64,000 nt of DNA from Sphingopyxis sp. GW247-27LB (lineage in GTDB: Bacteria; Pseudomonadota; Alphaproteobacteria; Sphingomonadales; Sphingomonadaceae): NCBI RefSeq assembly GCF_002277025.1, contig NZ_NIWD01000008.1:880877-944876 (forward strand), read 5' to 3'. Position numbers and translations under genes: made by a program. Below are positions 8,763 through 17,028 of this stretch, piece by piece. Within the stretch, counting starts at the first letter, position 1. The number at the start of each line of letters is the position of its first letter. The notes below the pieces were generated by a model that worked only from the letters and a program-made list of their open reading frames with translations, was not told the origin of the DNA and did no database searches.

Positions 8763-9776
8763 TCAGTCGGCGCTCGCCTCGGTCTTGCCCGCTTCGCCTT
8801 CGTGAAGTTGCTTTGCGGTCACATCGTTCGACCACCAGCAGGAAGCGAGGCCGGCGCAGCGCCCCCAGTCCTTGACCTCCCAGACGCCAGCGCCTTCGAA
8901 GCCGATATTGGGCCCGCCGCCCGCGACCGCGGCATACATCGCGTCCATATGCGCCTCGACGACATGCCCGGCGACATCGGTGACGCGGAGGCTGATGTCG
9001 TGCATGCGTCCGTTTTCCAGGTAACGCGACGATTCCTCGATCGTTTTGACGGCCCACATCTCTTCGCCGTGCGCGATATAGCCGCGCGGCAGTTCGCGGC
9101 CGGGCTCGCCGAGCATCTGGGCCTTGACCGACAGGGCGCCGTCCTTCGACTGGATCGCATAGGTCTTGAGGTTGTTCTCCTCGAAGATTCCCATGTCGCG
9201 GGTGCCCCACGAATGATCCGAGTCCCCCGTGGTGTCGATGCGATAGGTCTTTCCGGCGATGGTCAGCGAGCCCTTCGCCTTCCAGCCGCGATGATAACGG
9301 TCCTTCGCAAGCCAGCGCGGCGTCGGATGGACATTGTCCGCAAAGTCCCAAGGCTGGCTCATATATTCGCAGTCGAAGTCGAAGCTCGCGTTGTCGCCGT
9401 CGCGGAATGACAGCTTATGGTGCTTGTTCGGCTCGATGACCTTGACCGACAGGCCGCACAATTCGACGTCGTCGACATCTTCGGCGAAGAGCGGTTCGAC
9501 ATCCTCGCGGTAGCAATAGGTCCAGCTGCCGTCGTCGCCCTTCAAAAGATGTCCCGGAGATTCCCAGGCCGCCTCGGTCGAGTTCCGGTCGGCGGCAAAG
9601 CCATGGTAAAGACAGACGAGCATGCCCGATTTGAGCGGTTTGTTGGGAACGACCCAGAGATAGATCCAGCAGCCGATCTGATTTTCGGGGTCGGAGAAAT
9701 TCCAGTACCAGCTCTCGCGCCAGTGCGGATCCTCGTCCCATTCGTGACGCAGCTCGTCGTTCGCCTTCAATACCAT
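8763..9776 (-). CDS. DUF7064-like lipocalin-fold protein
   Basis: A 337-aa protein that resembles the DUF7064/DUF7065 and carotenoid-hydratase-like (CrtC) group: two lipocalin-like halves, with the diagnostic TTGDSDHSWGTRDMG segment near the middle and the tryptophan-rich HWRESWYWNFSDPENQIG near the N-terminus. I place the start at the ATG at 9776, which has GGGAGA 5 nt upstream, rather than 27 nt earlier. No signal peptide is seen. It is the first gene of the minus-strand catabolic operon and ends 1 nt before the next start. Homologues are common in steroid- and aromatic-degrading sphingomonads, but no reaction is established for them to my knowledge. Confidence 0.6.
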   Translation of the reverse strand: MVLKANDELRHEWDEDPHWRESWYWNFSDPENQIGCWIYLWVVPNKPLKSGMLVCLYHGFAADRNSTEAAWESPGHLLKGDDGSWTYCYREDVEPLFAEDVDDVELCGLSVKVIEPNKHHKLSFRDGDNASFDFDCEYMSQPWDFADNVHPTPRWLAKDRYHRGWKAKGSLTIAGKTYRIDTTGDSDHSWGTRDMGIFEENNLKTYAIQSKDGALSVKAQMLGEPGRELPRGYIAHGEEMWAVKTIEESSRYLENGRMHDISLRVTDVAGHVVEAHMDAMYAAVAGGGPNIGFEGAGVWEVKDWGRCAGLASCWWSNDVTAKQLHEGEAGKTEASAD

Positions 9777-9912
9777 CGTCTCTCCCTTCGCGTGCTCAGG
9801 CACGTCGCTGGTCCGCGCCCCGGGAGGGCGCCTTCAAAAGCCGTCGAGGTGGAAAAGCCGCGCGTTGCCGCGGCCGATGCCCTTCTCACTCTCCCATATA
9901 TCGAATCACTAG

Positions 9913-9935
9913 AATTATCTAATGATTAGATTATT
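9913..9935. promoter_or_regulatory. putative TetR operator, 23-bp inverted repeat
   Basis: The sequence is an inverted repeat centred on G9924: the inner arms ATCTAAT/ATTAGAT are perfect, followed by one mismatched pair and then AAT/ATT. It is very AT-rich in a GC-rich genome and lies midway between the divergent catabolic operon (starts at 9776) and the TetR gene (starts at 10015). This is the usual place for an operator that controls both directions. Flanking half-site-like ATTAG motifs continue to about 9940. Confidence 0.6.
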
Positions 9936-10014
9936 AGAATGAGTCGTGACTTTTCGCAAGGCCTGCCTATGACCGGCGGGTAAGCGCCGGAAACGGGCAA
10001 AAAGGGGAAGAAGC

Positions 10015-10695
10015 ATGTCGCTGCGCGCGAAGAAGAAACTCGCAACACGCAAGGCGCTGATCGACGCATCGCGCCGACTCATTCGCGAAAAGGGTTATGA
10101 CGGCGCGACGCTCGAGGATATCTGCCAGCAGGCGAATATCCACGTCACGACCTTCTTCTCCTATTTTGCGAGCAAGGAGGAACTGGCCTTCGCCCATCTG
10201 CACGATGCGGTGCGGGGTTTCGTCGAGGGCGTGCGCGAACGCCCCGAGGGCACCGACGTCCTGACCTATTGGTGGGACTATCTCTATCATTTCGGCATGC
10301 GCGACCGCGCGCACGAAAGCGTCATGCTGAGCCGCATCGACACCCCCGTGCTTCGCCAGGGCTATGCGACCATCAATCGCATGTTCGAAGAGGCGCTAGC
10401 CGCAGCCCTGACGGAAGAGGCGGGGAACGAGCCGGGTACCGATCTCTATGCCGAACTCCTCGCATCGACGATCATGAACGGCGTGGTCGCGGCATCGCAA
10501 TGGCACCGGCGAAACTATGGGCAGGACGCGGCATTCCCCGACACGCACGCCTTTGCGCGGATGCTTGCCGAGCGTTTTCCGCCGCGCGAGGCGATCGAGG
10601 AGGTCAAGAAGAAGGTCCTGAAGGCCGCCAAGCTGCCGCTCAGCCCGCCGCGGCCCGCATCCCAAGAGAAAGCCCCTGCGCAAACGAAAGGATAG
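10015..10695 (+). CDS. TetR/AcrR family transcriptional regulator
   Basis: A 226-aa regulator with a typical N-terminal helix-turn-helix: TRKALIDASRRLIREKGYDG leads into ATLEDICQQANIHVTTFFSY at about residues 34-53. The C-terminal ligand domain is not assignable. The ATG at 10015 follows a purine-rich site (AAGGGGAAG). It is divergent to the catabolic operon and only 3 nt separate it from the SDR gene, so TetR, SDR and MFS form one transcript. It probably represses both directions until a pathway metabolite binds. The tail beyond residue 200 is rich in Lys, Pro and Ala. Confidence 0.9.
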   Translation: MSLRAKKKLATRKALIDASRRLIREKGYDGATLEDICQQANIHVTTFFSYFASKEELAFAHLHDAVRGFVEGVRERPEGTDVLTYWWDYLYHFGMRDRAHESVMLSRIDTPVLRQGYATINRMFEEALAAALTEEAGNEPGTDLYAELLASTIMNGVVAASQWHRRNYGQDAAFPDTHAFARMLAERFPPREAIEEVKKKVLKAAKLPLSPPRPASQEKAPAQTKG

Positions 10696-10698
10696 AGG

Positions 10699-11472
10699 AT
10701 GGACCTGGAACTCGTCGATAAGCCGATCTTCGTCGCGGGAGGCAGCCGGGGCATCGGTCTTGGAATTGTCGAAGCCTGCCTGGCCGAGGGTGCCCGCGTC
10801 GCGATCGGCGCGCGCGGTGCCGAAGCGCTCGAGGCGGTTCGCGCCGATCTTGCCAATCGTTTCGGTGCCGACCGGGTTCGCGCCTTCGCCGGCGACCTGA
10901 CCGACAGTGCGGTCATCGACCGCGTGTTCGGCGAGGCCGAGGCCGACCTTGGTCCGTTTTGGGGAGCGGTCGGCAATGTCGGCCTTCATCCCTGTCCTCC
11001 CGGCTTCGAAGTTCCCGACACCGTGTGGCGCGGCGGTTTCGCTCAGAATCTGGACTCGGCTTATTATCTTGGGCGTACCGCGCTGCGTTCGATGGCGCCG
11101 CGCGGGGAAGGCGCGCTGCTCTTCATCAGTTCGATCGCGGGGCTGGCGGCGAAAGGCACGCCACTGACCTATGGCACCGCGAAGGCCGCGATGAATCATA
11201 TGGCCAAGGAACTCGCCGTCCTCGTCGGTCCCGCGGGCGTGCGCGTCAACACCATCGCCCCGGGGAACATCATCTTTCCCGGAGGCGATTGGGAGGAGCG
11301 GTCGAACGGGCCGCGGGCGGACGCCTGGCTCCGCTGGGTCAATCGCGAGGTGCCGATGAAGCGGTTCGGCCGGCCCGAGGAAATCGGCCGGGTGGCCGCC
11401 TTCCTGCTCAGCCCCGCCGCAAGCTTCGTGACCGGCGCGGTCATCCCGGTCGACGGCGGTCAGGATCGGTGA
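10699..11472 (+). CDS. SDR family oxidoreductase
   Basis: A 257-aa short-chain dehydrogenase/reductase with a Rossmann fold. The cofactor loop is AGGSRGIG (residues 13-20), the catalytic serine is in FISSIAG (144-145), and the Tyr/Lys pair is Y158 and K162 in [10 protein letters not shown]. The C-terminal [12 protein letters not shown] is the family end. It lies 3 nt after the TetR gene and its stop overlaps the GTG of the transporter. It probably oxidises a hydroxyl or reduces a ketone of the substrate handled by the divergent operon. NAD versus NADP cannot be settled by eye; the Arg after the second strand (GARG) leaves NADP possible. Confidence 0.88.
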   Translation: MDLELVDKPIFVAGGSRGIGLGIVEACLAEGARVAIGARGAEALEAVRADLANRFGADRVRAFAGDLTDSAVIDRVFGEAEADLGPFWGAVGNVGLHPCPPGFEVPDTVWRGGFAQNLDSAYYLGRTALRSMAPRGEGALLFISSIAGLAAKGTPLTYGTAKAAMNHMAKELAVLVGPAGVRVNTIAPGNIIFPGGDWEERSNGPRADAWLRWVNREVPMKRFGRPEEIGRVAAFLLSPAASFVTGAVIPVDGGQDR

Positions 11473-12899
11473 CCGGGCCGTCGCGGCTGAGCCTTCGGGT
11501 AAAGCTCAGCTACGGACTCGGGGAAATGGCGGAGGGGGTGAAGAGCGCCGCGCTCGAGACCTTCCTCTTCTTCTACTATGTCCAGGTGCTCGGGCTTTCG
11601 GGCTCGCTCACCGGCCTTGCCTTGCTCGTCGCCGTTCTCATCGACGCCGTCAGCGATCCGTTGATCGGGCATCTTTCCGACAATCTGCGCAGTCCCCTGG
11701 GGCGCCGGCATCCCTTTCTCTATCTCGCCCCGCTCCCGCTCGGGCTTTCGATGGTCCTGCTGTTCGCGCCGCCGAACGGTCTGTCGCAGGGAGGCTTGTT
11801 CGTCTGGCTGCTTGGCTTCACCGCGGTCAGCCGGCTCATGCAGTCCTGCTATTTCGTTCCGCACATGGCGCTCGGAGCCGACCTCGCGCAGGATTATGGC
11901 GATCGCGTCGCGGTAAGCGGCTGGCGCAATGCTTTCGCCTATCTGGGTCGGCTTCTCGTTCTCGGCGTCGCATTCTCGATATTCTTTCGTCCGAGCGAGG
12001 CTTATCCCGACGGCCAGCTCGACGCGTCGGCCTACGCTCCGCTCGCGATGACCTGCGCCGCGATCGCCGGCAGCGCCATCCTGCTTTCCGCCATCGGAAC
12101 GCAGCGACGGGCGATCGCGATGGACGCAGAACTGGGGCGATCGGGCGAACGGCCACCGGCACGCCTTCTCGGCCATATCGCCAATGCGTTCCGCCTCCGG
12201 GCCTTCACGATCTTTTTCATCGCTAACCTGGTCTCCTATGTGCTCAGCGGCGTGCAAGCAGCCCTCAGCATTCACATGATGACCTATTATTGGCGGCTTC
12301 CGCCGCAGGGCATCCAGTGGGTGCTCTCCGCGCTCACCATCGGCGTGCTGGTCGGAAGCCTGTTCGTGAGACCGGTGGCCGAGAGATGGGACAAGAAGCA
12401 GTTGCTCGTGGCGAGCGTCGTTGCGTCGGTCGCCATCGCGACGCTGCCGATCTTTCTGGCAGAGGCCGGTATCCTGCCGCTGCACGACAAGGATCGGCTG
12501 ATCCCGATCCTGTTCGGATTTCTCTTTCTGGCCGGATTGAGCGGCGGCGCCGCGCTCGTCCTTCCCGGGGCCATGCTCGCGGACATCGCCGATGCCTACG
12601 AGCATCGGTTCGGGGGGCGGATAGAGGGGTTCGTCTATGGCGCCAGCGCGTTCACCCGGAAGGCCGCGCTCGGGTTCGGGGGCGCGATCTCCGGCTTCGC
12701 CCTGGACCTCATCCGGTTTCCGCGCGGGGTCTCCCCCACCGACGTCGACCGATCGACCGTTCTCGATCTGGCGCTGCTTTACGGCCCCGCCATGTTGGCT
12801 CTCACCATCGTCGCGATGGCCATAATGTGGCGATATCCGCTGAGCCGGAAACGCCACGAGGAAATCATGCGGGACTTGTCTTCCGCCGGCAACCCTTAG
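11469..12899 (+). CDS. MFS transporter of the GPH (sugar:cation symporter) family
   Basis: A 476-aa inner-membrane carrier. The GTG start at 11469 overlaps the SDR stop as GTGA; the longer reading frame upstream only shadows the SDR gene. The N-terminus [18 protein letters not shown] and the loop [24 protein letters not shown] are classic GPH (glycoside-pentoside-hexuronide) signatures, with about 12 hydrophobic segments. Sphingomonads often use such carriers for bulky non-sugar organics. Given its operon it is the likely inner-membrane partner of the TonB receptor at 3021-5276. Confidence 0.85.
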   Translation: MTGPSRLSLRVKLSYGLGEMAEGVKSAALETFLFFYYVQVLGLSGSLTGLALLVAVLIDAVSDPLIGHLSDNLRSPLGRRHPFLYLAPLPLGLSMVLLFAPPNGLSQGGLFVWLLGFTAVSRLMQSCYFVPHMALGADLAQDYGDRVAVSGWRNAFAYLGRLLVLGVAFSIFFRPSEAYPDGQLDASAYAPLAMTCAAIAGSAILLSAIGTQRRAIAMDAELGRSGERPPARLLGHIANAFRLRAFTIFFIANLVSYVLSGVQAALSIHMMTYYWRLPPQGIQWVLSALTIGVLVGSLFVRPVAERWDKKQLLVASVVASVAIATLPIFLAEAGILPLHDKDRLIPILFGFLFLAGLSGGAALVLPGAMLADIADAYEHRFGGRIEGFVYGASAFTRKAALGFGGAISGFALDLIRFPRGVSPTDVDRSTVLDLALLYGPAMLALTIVAMAIMWRYPLSRKRHEEIMRDLSSAGNP

Positions 12900-13028
12900 C
12901 GCGCAGGACACGCGCCCGTTTCAAACGTCGTTCTCAGACTCAGGCATTCAAGCGCTCGATATACGAAAGCCACCGATCCCGCTGGCGGCCAGAGCGGGAA
13001 CGCTGGACTATAAAAGCGCGAGCCGGGA

Positions 13029-13802
13029 TCATTCGGATGGGAGGACGCCCAATTCGGTGAGCAGGCGGTCGCGCAGCGTGTCGAACGCCTCGCCGCCCGC
13101 GCGGCGCGGGTGAGGCAGCGGAACGCGGGTGTCGAAGCCGATGCGCCCCTCTTGCAGCACCAGGATGCGGTCGGCGAGCAGGATCGCCTCCTCGACGTCG
13201 TGGGTGACCAGCAGCGTCGCCGGCCCGTGCGCCTGGCAGAGATCGCCGATCAGTCGCTGCATCCTGAGACGGGTGAGCGCGTCGAGCGCCGCGAAGGGTT
13301 CGTCGAGCAGCAGCAATTTGGGTTCGCGCACCAGCGCTCGGGCGAGCGCCGCGCGCTGCGCCTCGCCGCCCGACAGCGTCGCGGGCCAGGCGTCGGCGCG
13401 GTGATCGAGCCCGACCTCGGCGAGTGCGGCAACGGCGCGGGTGCGCGATGCCAACGCGCGGGGCAGGCCGATGACGACATTCTTCCAGACGCTCTTCGAC
13501 TGGACGAGGCGGGGTTCCTGAAAGACGACGGTGCGCGCTTCGGGCACCCAGGCGTCACCGCCGTCGGGCGCGTCGAGTCCGGCCAGGATGCGCAGCAGAG
13601 TCGTCTTGCCGCTGCCCGACGCGCCGAGCAGCGCGACGAATTCGCCGCTGCGGATGGTGAGATCGAGCCGGTCGAGCACGGTGTTTCCCGAAAAGATGCG
13701 GCTGACCTCCGCGACGCGAACCGCGACCGGCGTGTGCGAGACATCGAGCGGCTGCGCCGCATGTGCTTCGACGGCGGGCCTGTAGGCAAGGACGGTGGAC
13801 AT
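13029..13802 (-). CDS. ABC transporter ATPase, SsuB/TauB type
   Basis: A 257-aa ATPase. Walker A is GASGSGKTT, the signature is LSGGEAQRAALARAL, Walker B is LLLLDEPFAALD, and the switch histidine is in VTHDVEEA. The start is placed at the ATG at 13802, which has AGGAG 8 nt upstream and leaves a 10-nt gap from the permease; an upstream ATG would overlap the permease. Short length and sequence match the aliphatic sulfonate/taurine/nitrate importers. It is the last gene of tauD-ssuA-ssuC-ssuB on the minus strand. Aliphatic sulfonates or sulfate esters are the likely cargo. Confidence 0.85.
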   Translation of the reverse strand: MSTVLAYRPAVEAHAAQPLDVSHTPVAVRVAEVSRIFSGNTVLDRLDLTIRSGEFVALLGASGSGKTTLLRILAGLDAPDGGDAWVPEARTVVFQEPRLVQSKSVWKNVVIGLPRALASRTRAVAALAEVGLDHRADAWPATLSGGEAQRAALARALVREPKLLLLDEPFAALDALTRLRMQRLIGDLCQAHGPATLLVTHDVEEAILLADRILVLQEGRIGFDTRVPLPHPRRAGGEAFDTLRDRLLTELGVLPSE

Positions 13803-13812
13803 GCGAAATCTC

Positions 13813-14646
13813 CTATCGGATGGCGACACCCGCGCGCCACGGCATGAATGTCCGTTCGAGCGTGCGGACGATCAGGTCGGCGCCGAGACCGAGGGCGGCG
13901 TAGATGGCGATGCAGATCAGGATGACGTCGACCTGCTGATACATTTGCGCGCTGTTGAGCAGATAACCGAGCCCCGCCGAGGCGTTGATCTGCTCGGCGG
14001 CGATCAGCACGAGCACCGAGACGCCGAGGGCGAAGCGCAGCCCGGTGAAGATCTGCGGCAGCGCCAGCGGCAGCACCACCTCGCTCACCAGCCGCCGGCC
14101 CGACAGGCCGAAGCTGCGCATCGCCTCGATCACCTTGCGGTCGACGTTGCGGACGCCCGCATAGCTGTTGAGATAGACGGGAAACATCGTCGCGAGCGCG
14201 ATCAGCAGCAGCTTGGGCGCCTCGCCGATCCCGAACCAGACGATGAACAGCGGCACCAGCGCCAGGAAAGGAACGGTGCGGAGCATCTGGAGCAGCGCGT
14301 CGAGGAGCTCCTCGCCGAGCCGCGAGAGGCCGGCGACGGTGCCGAGGACCAGCCCCAGCAGGATTCCGGCCGCCCCGCCGGCGATCGCCCGCGTCAGCGA
14401 CACGCCGATCTGCGCGGCGAGCGCCTGTTCGGTCCAGAGCTGACTCCAGCCCTCGACGAGGCCGGACGGCGACGGGAGGATCGACGGGTCGATCCATCCC
14501 GCGCTCGTCGCGATCGCCCAGGCCGCGACGACCAGCAGCGGCCCCGCCGCGCGGCGCACAAAGGACAGTCGCTCCGACCGCCGCCCCGCCGGCCGGACGA
14601 CCGGCTGGACGAGGGTGCCCGGATCGAGGATGGCGGGCGCGGTCAC
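13813..14646 (-). CDS. ABC transporter permease, SsuC/TauC type
   Basis: A 277-aa permease with about six membrane segments and the EAA-type loop around DRKVIEAMRSFGLSGRRLVS that docks on the ATPase. The motif ILPSPSGLVEGW after the first membrane segment is characteristic of SsuC/TauC/NrtB proteins. Its ATG overlaps the stop of the binding-protein gene, so the two are coupled. The C-terminal EQINASAGLGYLLNSAQMYQ is also typical of the family. It forms the membrane channel of the sulfonate importer with the ATPase at 13029-13802. Confidence 0.88.
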   Translation of the reverse strand: MTAPAILDPGTLVQPVVRPAGRRSERLSFVRRAAGPLLVVAAWAIATSAGWIDPSILPSPSGLVEGWSQLWTEQALAAQIGVSLTRAIAGGAAGILLGLVLGTVAGLSRLGEELLDALLQMLRTVPFLALVPLFIVWFGIGEAPKLLLIALATMFPVYLNSYAGVRNVDRKVIEAMRSFGLSGRRLVSEVVLPLALPQIFTGLRFALGVSVLVLIAAEQINASAGLGYLLNSAQMYQQVDVILICIAIYAALGLGADLIVRTLERTFMPWRAGVAIR

Positions 14647-15626
14647 GCCCCCGCCTCCTGCGCCGCGACGATGGCGTCGTAGCGCGTGTCGAAGACCTTG
14701 CGCGTGTCGAGCCTTCCGCGGATCAGTCCGAGGCGCGAGAAGAGGTCGGCCTCGTCCTGATGCGCGGCGATCACGCCGGCGTCGATCGGCGTATAATGCT
14801 GCGGCGACCGCGCGATGATCCGCTCTGCGATGTCAAGATCGACATTATAGCGCTTCGCGATCGCCGGCGCGGCTTTCTTCACATTCTCGCGCTGCCAGCG
14901 CTGCGCGCGTGCGGCGCGGGCGATCAGGTCGCCGATCGCTTTCGCTTTCGCGGGGTCGGCGAGCGCGGCGTCGGACGCGACCAGATACATGAAACCCGGC
15001 GTGTTGGGTCGCGCGCCCGTGGCGATGATCCGGATCTTCCCGCTGTCCTCGAGCTGGGTGAGGAAGGGTTCGGTCAGCACGATCGCGTCGGCCGCGCCCT
15101 TGTCGAGCAGGCCGGTGCCGAAGCCCGTCGCCTGCACCGGCTTGATATCGTCGAGCGACAGCCCTTCGCGTTCGAGTAGCCGCGCGACGAAATACTGAAG
15201 GACGGTGCCCTTCATATAAGCAACGCTGCGACCCTTGAGATCCTTGACCGAGCGGATCGGCGAGCCGGGCTTCACGACCAGCGCGAAGCCCGATCCTTCG
15301 GCCGTCGCCGACTGGCTGACCGCGACGACCTTGATCGGGCTGCCGGCGGCCTGGGCGAAGATGACGGGGGTTTCCGCCATCCAGCCGACATCGACCGAAC
15401 CACCGGTCTGCGCCGCGATGATCGGCGGGCCGCCGACGAAGTTGGACCATTCGATCCGGTAACCCTCCGGCCGGTCCTCGCCCGCGACGTCGAGCGAGGA
15501 TTTGAGGGCGTGGAGCTGGTCGGCGACCTTGAGCGTCACGCCCGCCGCGCCGCCGTCACCGCATGCAGCGAGCGCGAGGAACGCACCGGCGGCGAGCACG
15601 CCGCGCCGCGAAAAGGGAAATACCAT
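14643..15626 (-). CDS. sulfonate-type ABC substrate-binding lipoprotein
   Basis: A 327-aa SsuA/NMT1-like binding protein. I place the start at 15626, where MVFPFSRRGVLAAGAFLALA is followed by AC, giving a signal peptide with an RR pair and an LAAC lipobox; the extra 38 upstream codons read as non-signal sequence. The mature part, with VGWMAETPVIFAQAAGSP and the VKDLKGRSVAYMKGT segment, is the family core. It would be tethered in the periplasm and deliver a sulfonate or sulfate ester to the permease. It lies 28 nt downstream of the dioxygenase gene. Confidence 0.85.
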   Translation of the reverse strand: MVFPFSRRGVLAAGAFLALAACGDGGAAGVTLKVADQLHALKSSLDVAGEDRPEGYRIEWSNFVGGPPIIAAQTGGSVDVGWMAETPVIFAQAAGSPIKVVAVSQSATAEGSGFALVVKPGSPIRSVKDLKGRSVAYMKGTVLQYFVARLLEREGLSLDDIKPVQATGFGTGLLDKGAADAIVLTEPFLTQLEDSGKIRIIATGARPNTPGFMYLVASDAALADPAKAKAIGDLIARAARAQRWQRENVKKAAPAIAKRYNVDLDIAERIIARSPQHYTPIDAGVIAAHQDEADLFSRLGLIRGRLDTRKVFDTRYDAIVAAQEAGA

Positions 15627-15654
15627 GGAAGAGAGCCTTTTTCGCTTGGCGGGA

Positions 15655-16539
15655 TCAGGCGCCGCCGGGGCCGACCGGGCGGTCGCCGACGATCGTGACG
15701 CGCTCCATATGGCGCGCCTCGCTATAGTCGGGGACGGCATAATGCTGGGTCGCGCGATTGTCCCAGAAGGCGATCGAGCCGGGCCGCCAGCTCCAGCGGA
15801 CCTGGAATTCGGGGCGTTTCACCTGATTGAACAATAGCGCGAGCAGCGCGTCGCTCTCCGCCTCGGGCAGGCCGACGATGCGGCGCGTGAACACCGAATT
15901 GACGTAGAGCACCTTTTCCCCCGTTTCGGGATGGATGCGGACGACCGGATGCTCGACGGGTGGGAAGGCTTTTTGCAGCGCGTCGCGCTTTTCCTCGGTG
16001 TCGAGGAATTGCAGGAAGGTGCGCGTGTCGTGGATCGCGGTCAGCCCGTCGATGCGCGCCTTCGTCTCCTCGTCGAGCGTATCATAGGCCGCGACCGCAT
16101 TGGCGAAGACAGTGTCGCCGCCGAGCGACGGAGACACGCGCTGGAGCAGGATCGACGCCGCCGAGGGCTCGGCGCGGAAAGTGGTGTCGGCGTGCCAATT
16201 GCCGTCGCTGGTCCGGCGATAGCCGCCCGGCAGCCGCTCCTTCAGCTCGTCCGAAATCAGCGGAAGAATCTGCGGATAGTCGGGGAGCGAAAAGACCGGG
16301 TGCTCTTCGAGGTCGCCGAAGGCCGCGCCGAGCGCGATATGCTGTTCGCGCGTCAGATGCTGGTCGCGAAAGAAGATCACCCGATATTTGAGCAGGGCCG
16401 CGCGCAGCGCATCATAGGTCGGCCGGTCGAGCGGCTGCGCGAGATCGATACCCGTGATCAGCGCGCCGAGGCTCGGCTGCAGCGGGGTGATGTCGAAGAG
16501 AGCGGTGGAAGTGCGGTGGTCGAGCGTCTGGACGGTCAT
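15655..16539 (-). CDS. TauD/TfdA family Fe(II)/2-oxoglutarate dioxygenase
   Basis: A 294-aa cytoplasmic dioxygenase. Iron ligands are the HxD pair H116/D118 in NWHADTTF and the distal His266 in ATQHYAVPDY; the 2-oxoglutarate arginine is near 280. The start at 16539 has AAGGAA upstream; the longer frame lacks a site. TauD releases sulfite from taurine, and AtsK releases sulfate from alkyl sulfates. As first gene before the ssu-type importer it would free sulfur from the imported compound. A second TauD-family gene at 22313 shares the island, so the two may differ in substrate. Transcripts begin with the conserved leader at 16742-16833. Confidence 0.88.
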   Translation of the reverse strand: MTVQTLDHRTSTALFDITPLQPSLGALITGIDLAQPLDRPTYDALRAALLKYRVIFFRDQHLTREQHIALGAAFGDLEEHPVFSLPDYPQILPLISDELKERLPGGYRRTSDGNWHADTTFRAEPSAASILLQRVSPSLGGDTVFANAVAAYDTLDEETKARIDGLTAIHDTRTFLQFLDTEEKRDALQKAFPPVEHPVVRIHPETGEKVLYVNSVFTRRIVGLPEAESDALLALLFNQVKRPEFQVRWSWRPGSIAFWDNRATQHYAVPDYSEARHMERVTIVGDRPVGPGGA

Positions 16540-16694
16540 GGGAAATTCCTTGTGACGAAGCGGACGGGCGCCGGAACGGCGCGCGAACGGGCCGGCCATC
16601 GCGCGAAAAGGCGAGGCCGAAGAGGCGGCAGAATCCGCGGACGGGGCCGGGCGCGCGCTCGGGTTGGAGGTGGCGCGTCGCGGGCGGGTGCTTG

Positions 16695-16718
16695 CTATCG
16701 TGGCGGGGGGATGTGCAT
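16695..16718 (-). CDS. possible short leader ORF (7 codons) upstream of tauD
   Basis: Downstream of the conserved leader the sequence GAGGTG is followed at a normal distance by ATG and seven codons (MHIPPPR) before TAG. The other copy of the leader also has a well-placed ribosome site and a short frame after it. It contains no cysteine or methionine run, so an attenuator role is not evident from the codons. Too short to support by composition; recorded because of its matching position. Confidence 0.25.
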   Translation of the reverse strand: MHIPPPR

Positions 16719-16741
16719 CGTATCACCTCATCATCTGCTGA

Positions 16742-16833
16742 GGGGAACACGAAACCTGGCGCTGTCGCCTGAGCATCGCGCGCTTTAGCCGTTGGTGACG
16801 CGGAGCAAGCTGCTTCCCGATCAAAAGCCGCGG
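16742..16833 (-). promoter_or_regulatory. conserved 92-nt leader element, copy L (upstream of tauD-ssu)
   Basis: Read on the minus strand, this 92-nt segment aligns without gaps to 19309-19400 on the plus strand with 84 of 92 identities. It begins about 48 nt downstream of the -10-like hexamer of a promoter-like sequence, so it should be transcribed as part of the 5' leader. Small hairpins are possible, for example GGAAGCA/TGCTCC with a bulge, and GGCG/CGCC around ACAG. Both copies read toward sulfur-acquisition genes. Candidates are a cis-acting RNA or a multi-protein binding site. I cannot match it to a named riboswitch by eye. Confidence 0.6.
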
Positions 16834-16881
16834 ACCCGAAAGAATCGCCAGCCGGCCCGGGTCGGTTCCGGCTGCAATCTC

Positions 16882-16910
16882 AATTTGATCGGTAGACATA
16901 TTGCCGTCAA
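16882..16910 (-). promoter_or_regulatory. putative promoter of the tauD-ssu unit
   Basis: On the minus strand TTGACG (16910-16905) is followed after 17 nt by CAAATT (16887-16882). The other leader copy has TTGACG and a 17-nt spacer at a similar distance, and both continue into TTGAG. The match of position in both copies is the main support; the -10 hexamer alone is weak. Confidence 0.45.
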
Positions 16911-17028
16911 GCATAGATTCGCTTTACACTCGCAAAGCGTCGCAATGCTCGCCCGCCTCGTCGCCGGAGGGGACCGGCGCGGCAAGGCGCATGGCAAGAG
17001 CCGCGGTGCGGCACGAAGGAGATGGACG

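Noticed and set aside
6398..8875. 825-codon plus-strand frame opposite the PEP-synthase-like gene
   Set aside because: Low-complexity Arg/Gly/Asp composition and no motif; it shadows a gene with clear ATP-grasp and phospho-histidine motifs.
16792..17028. N-terminal extension of the ATP-grasp protein
   Set aside because: The 79 codons upstream of the TTG overlap the promoter/leader region, lack a ribosome site and do not look like the family.
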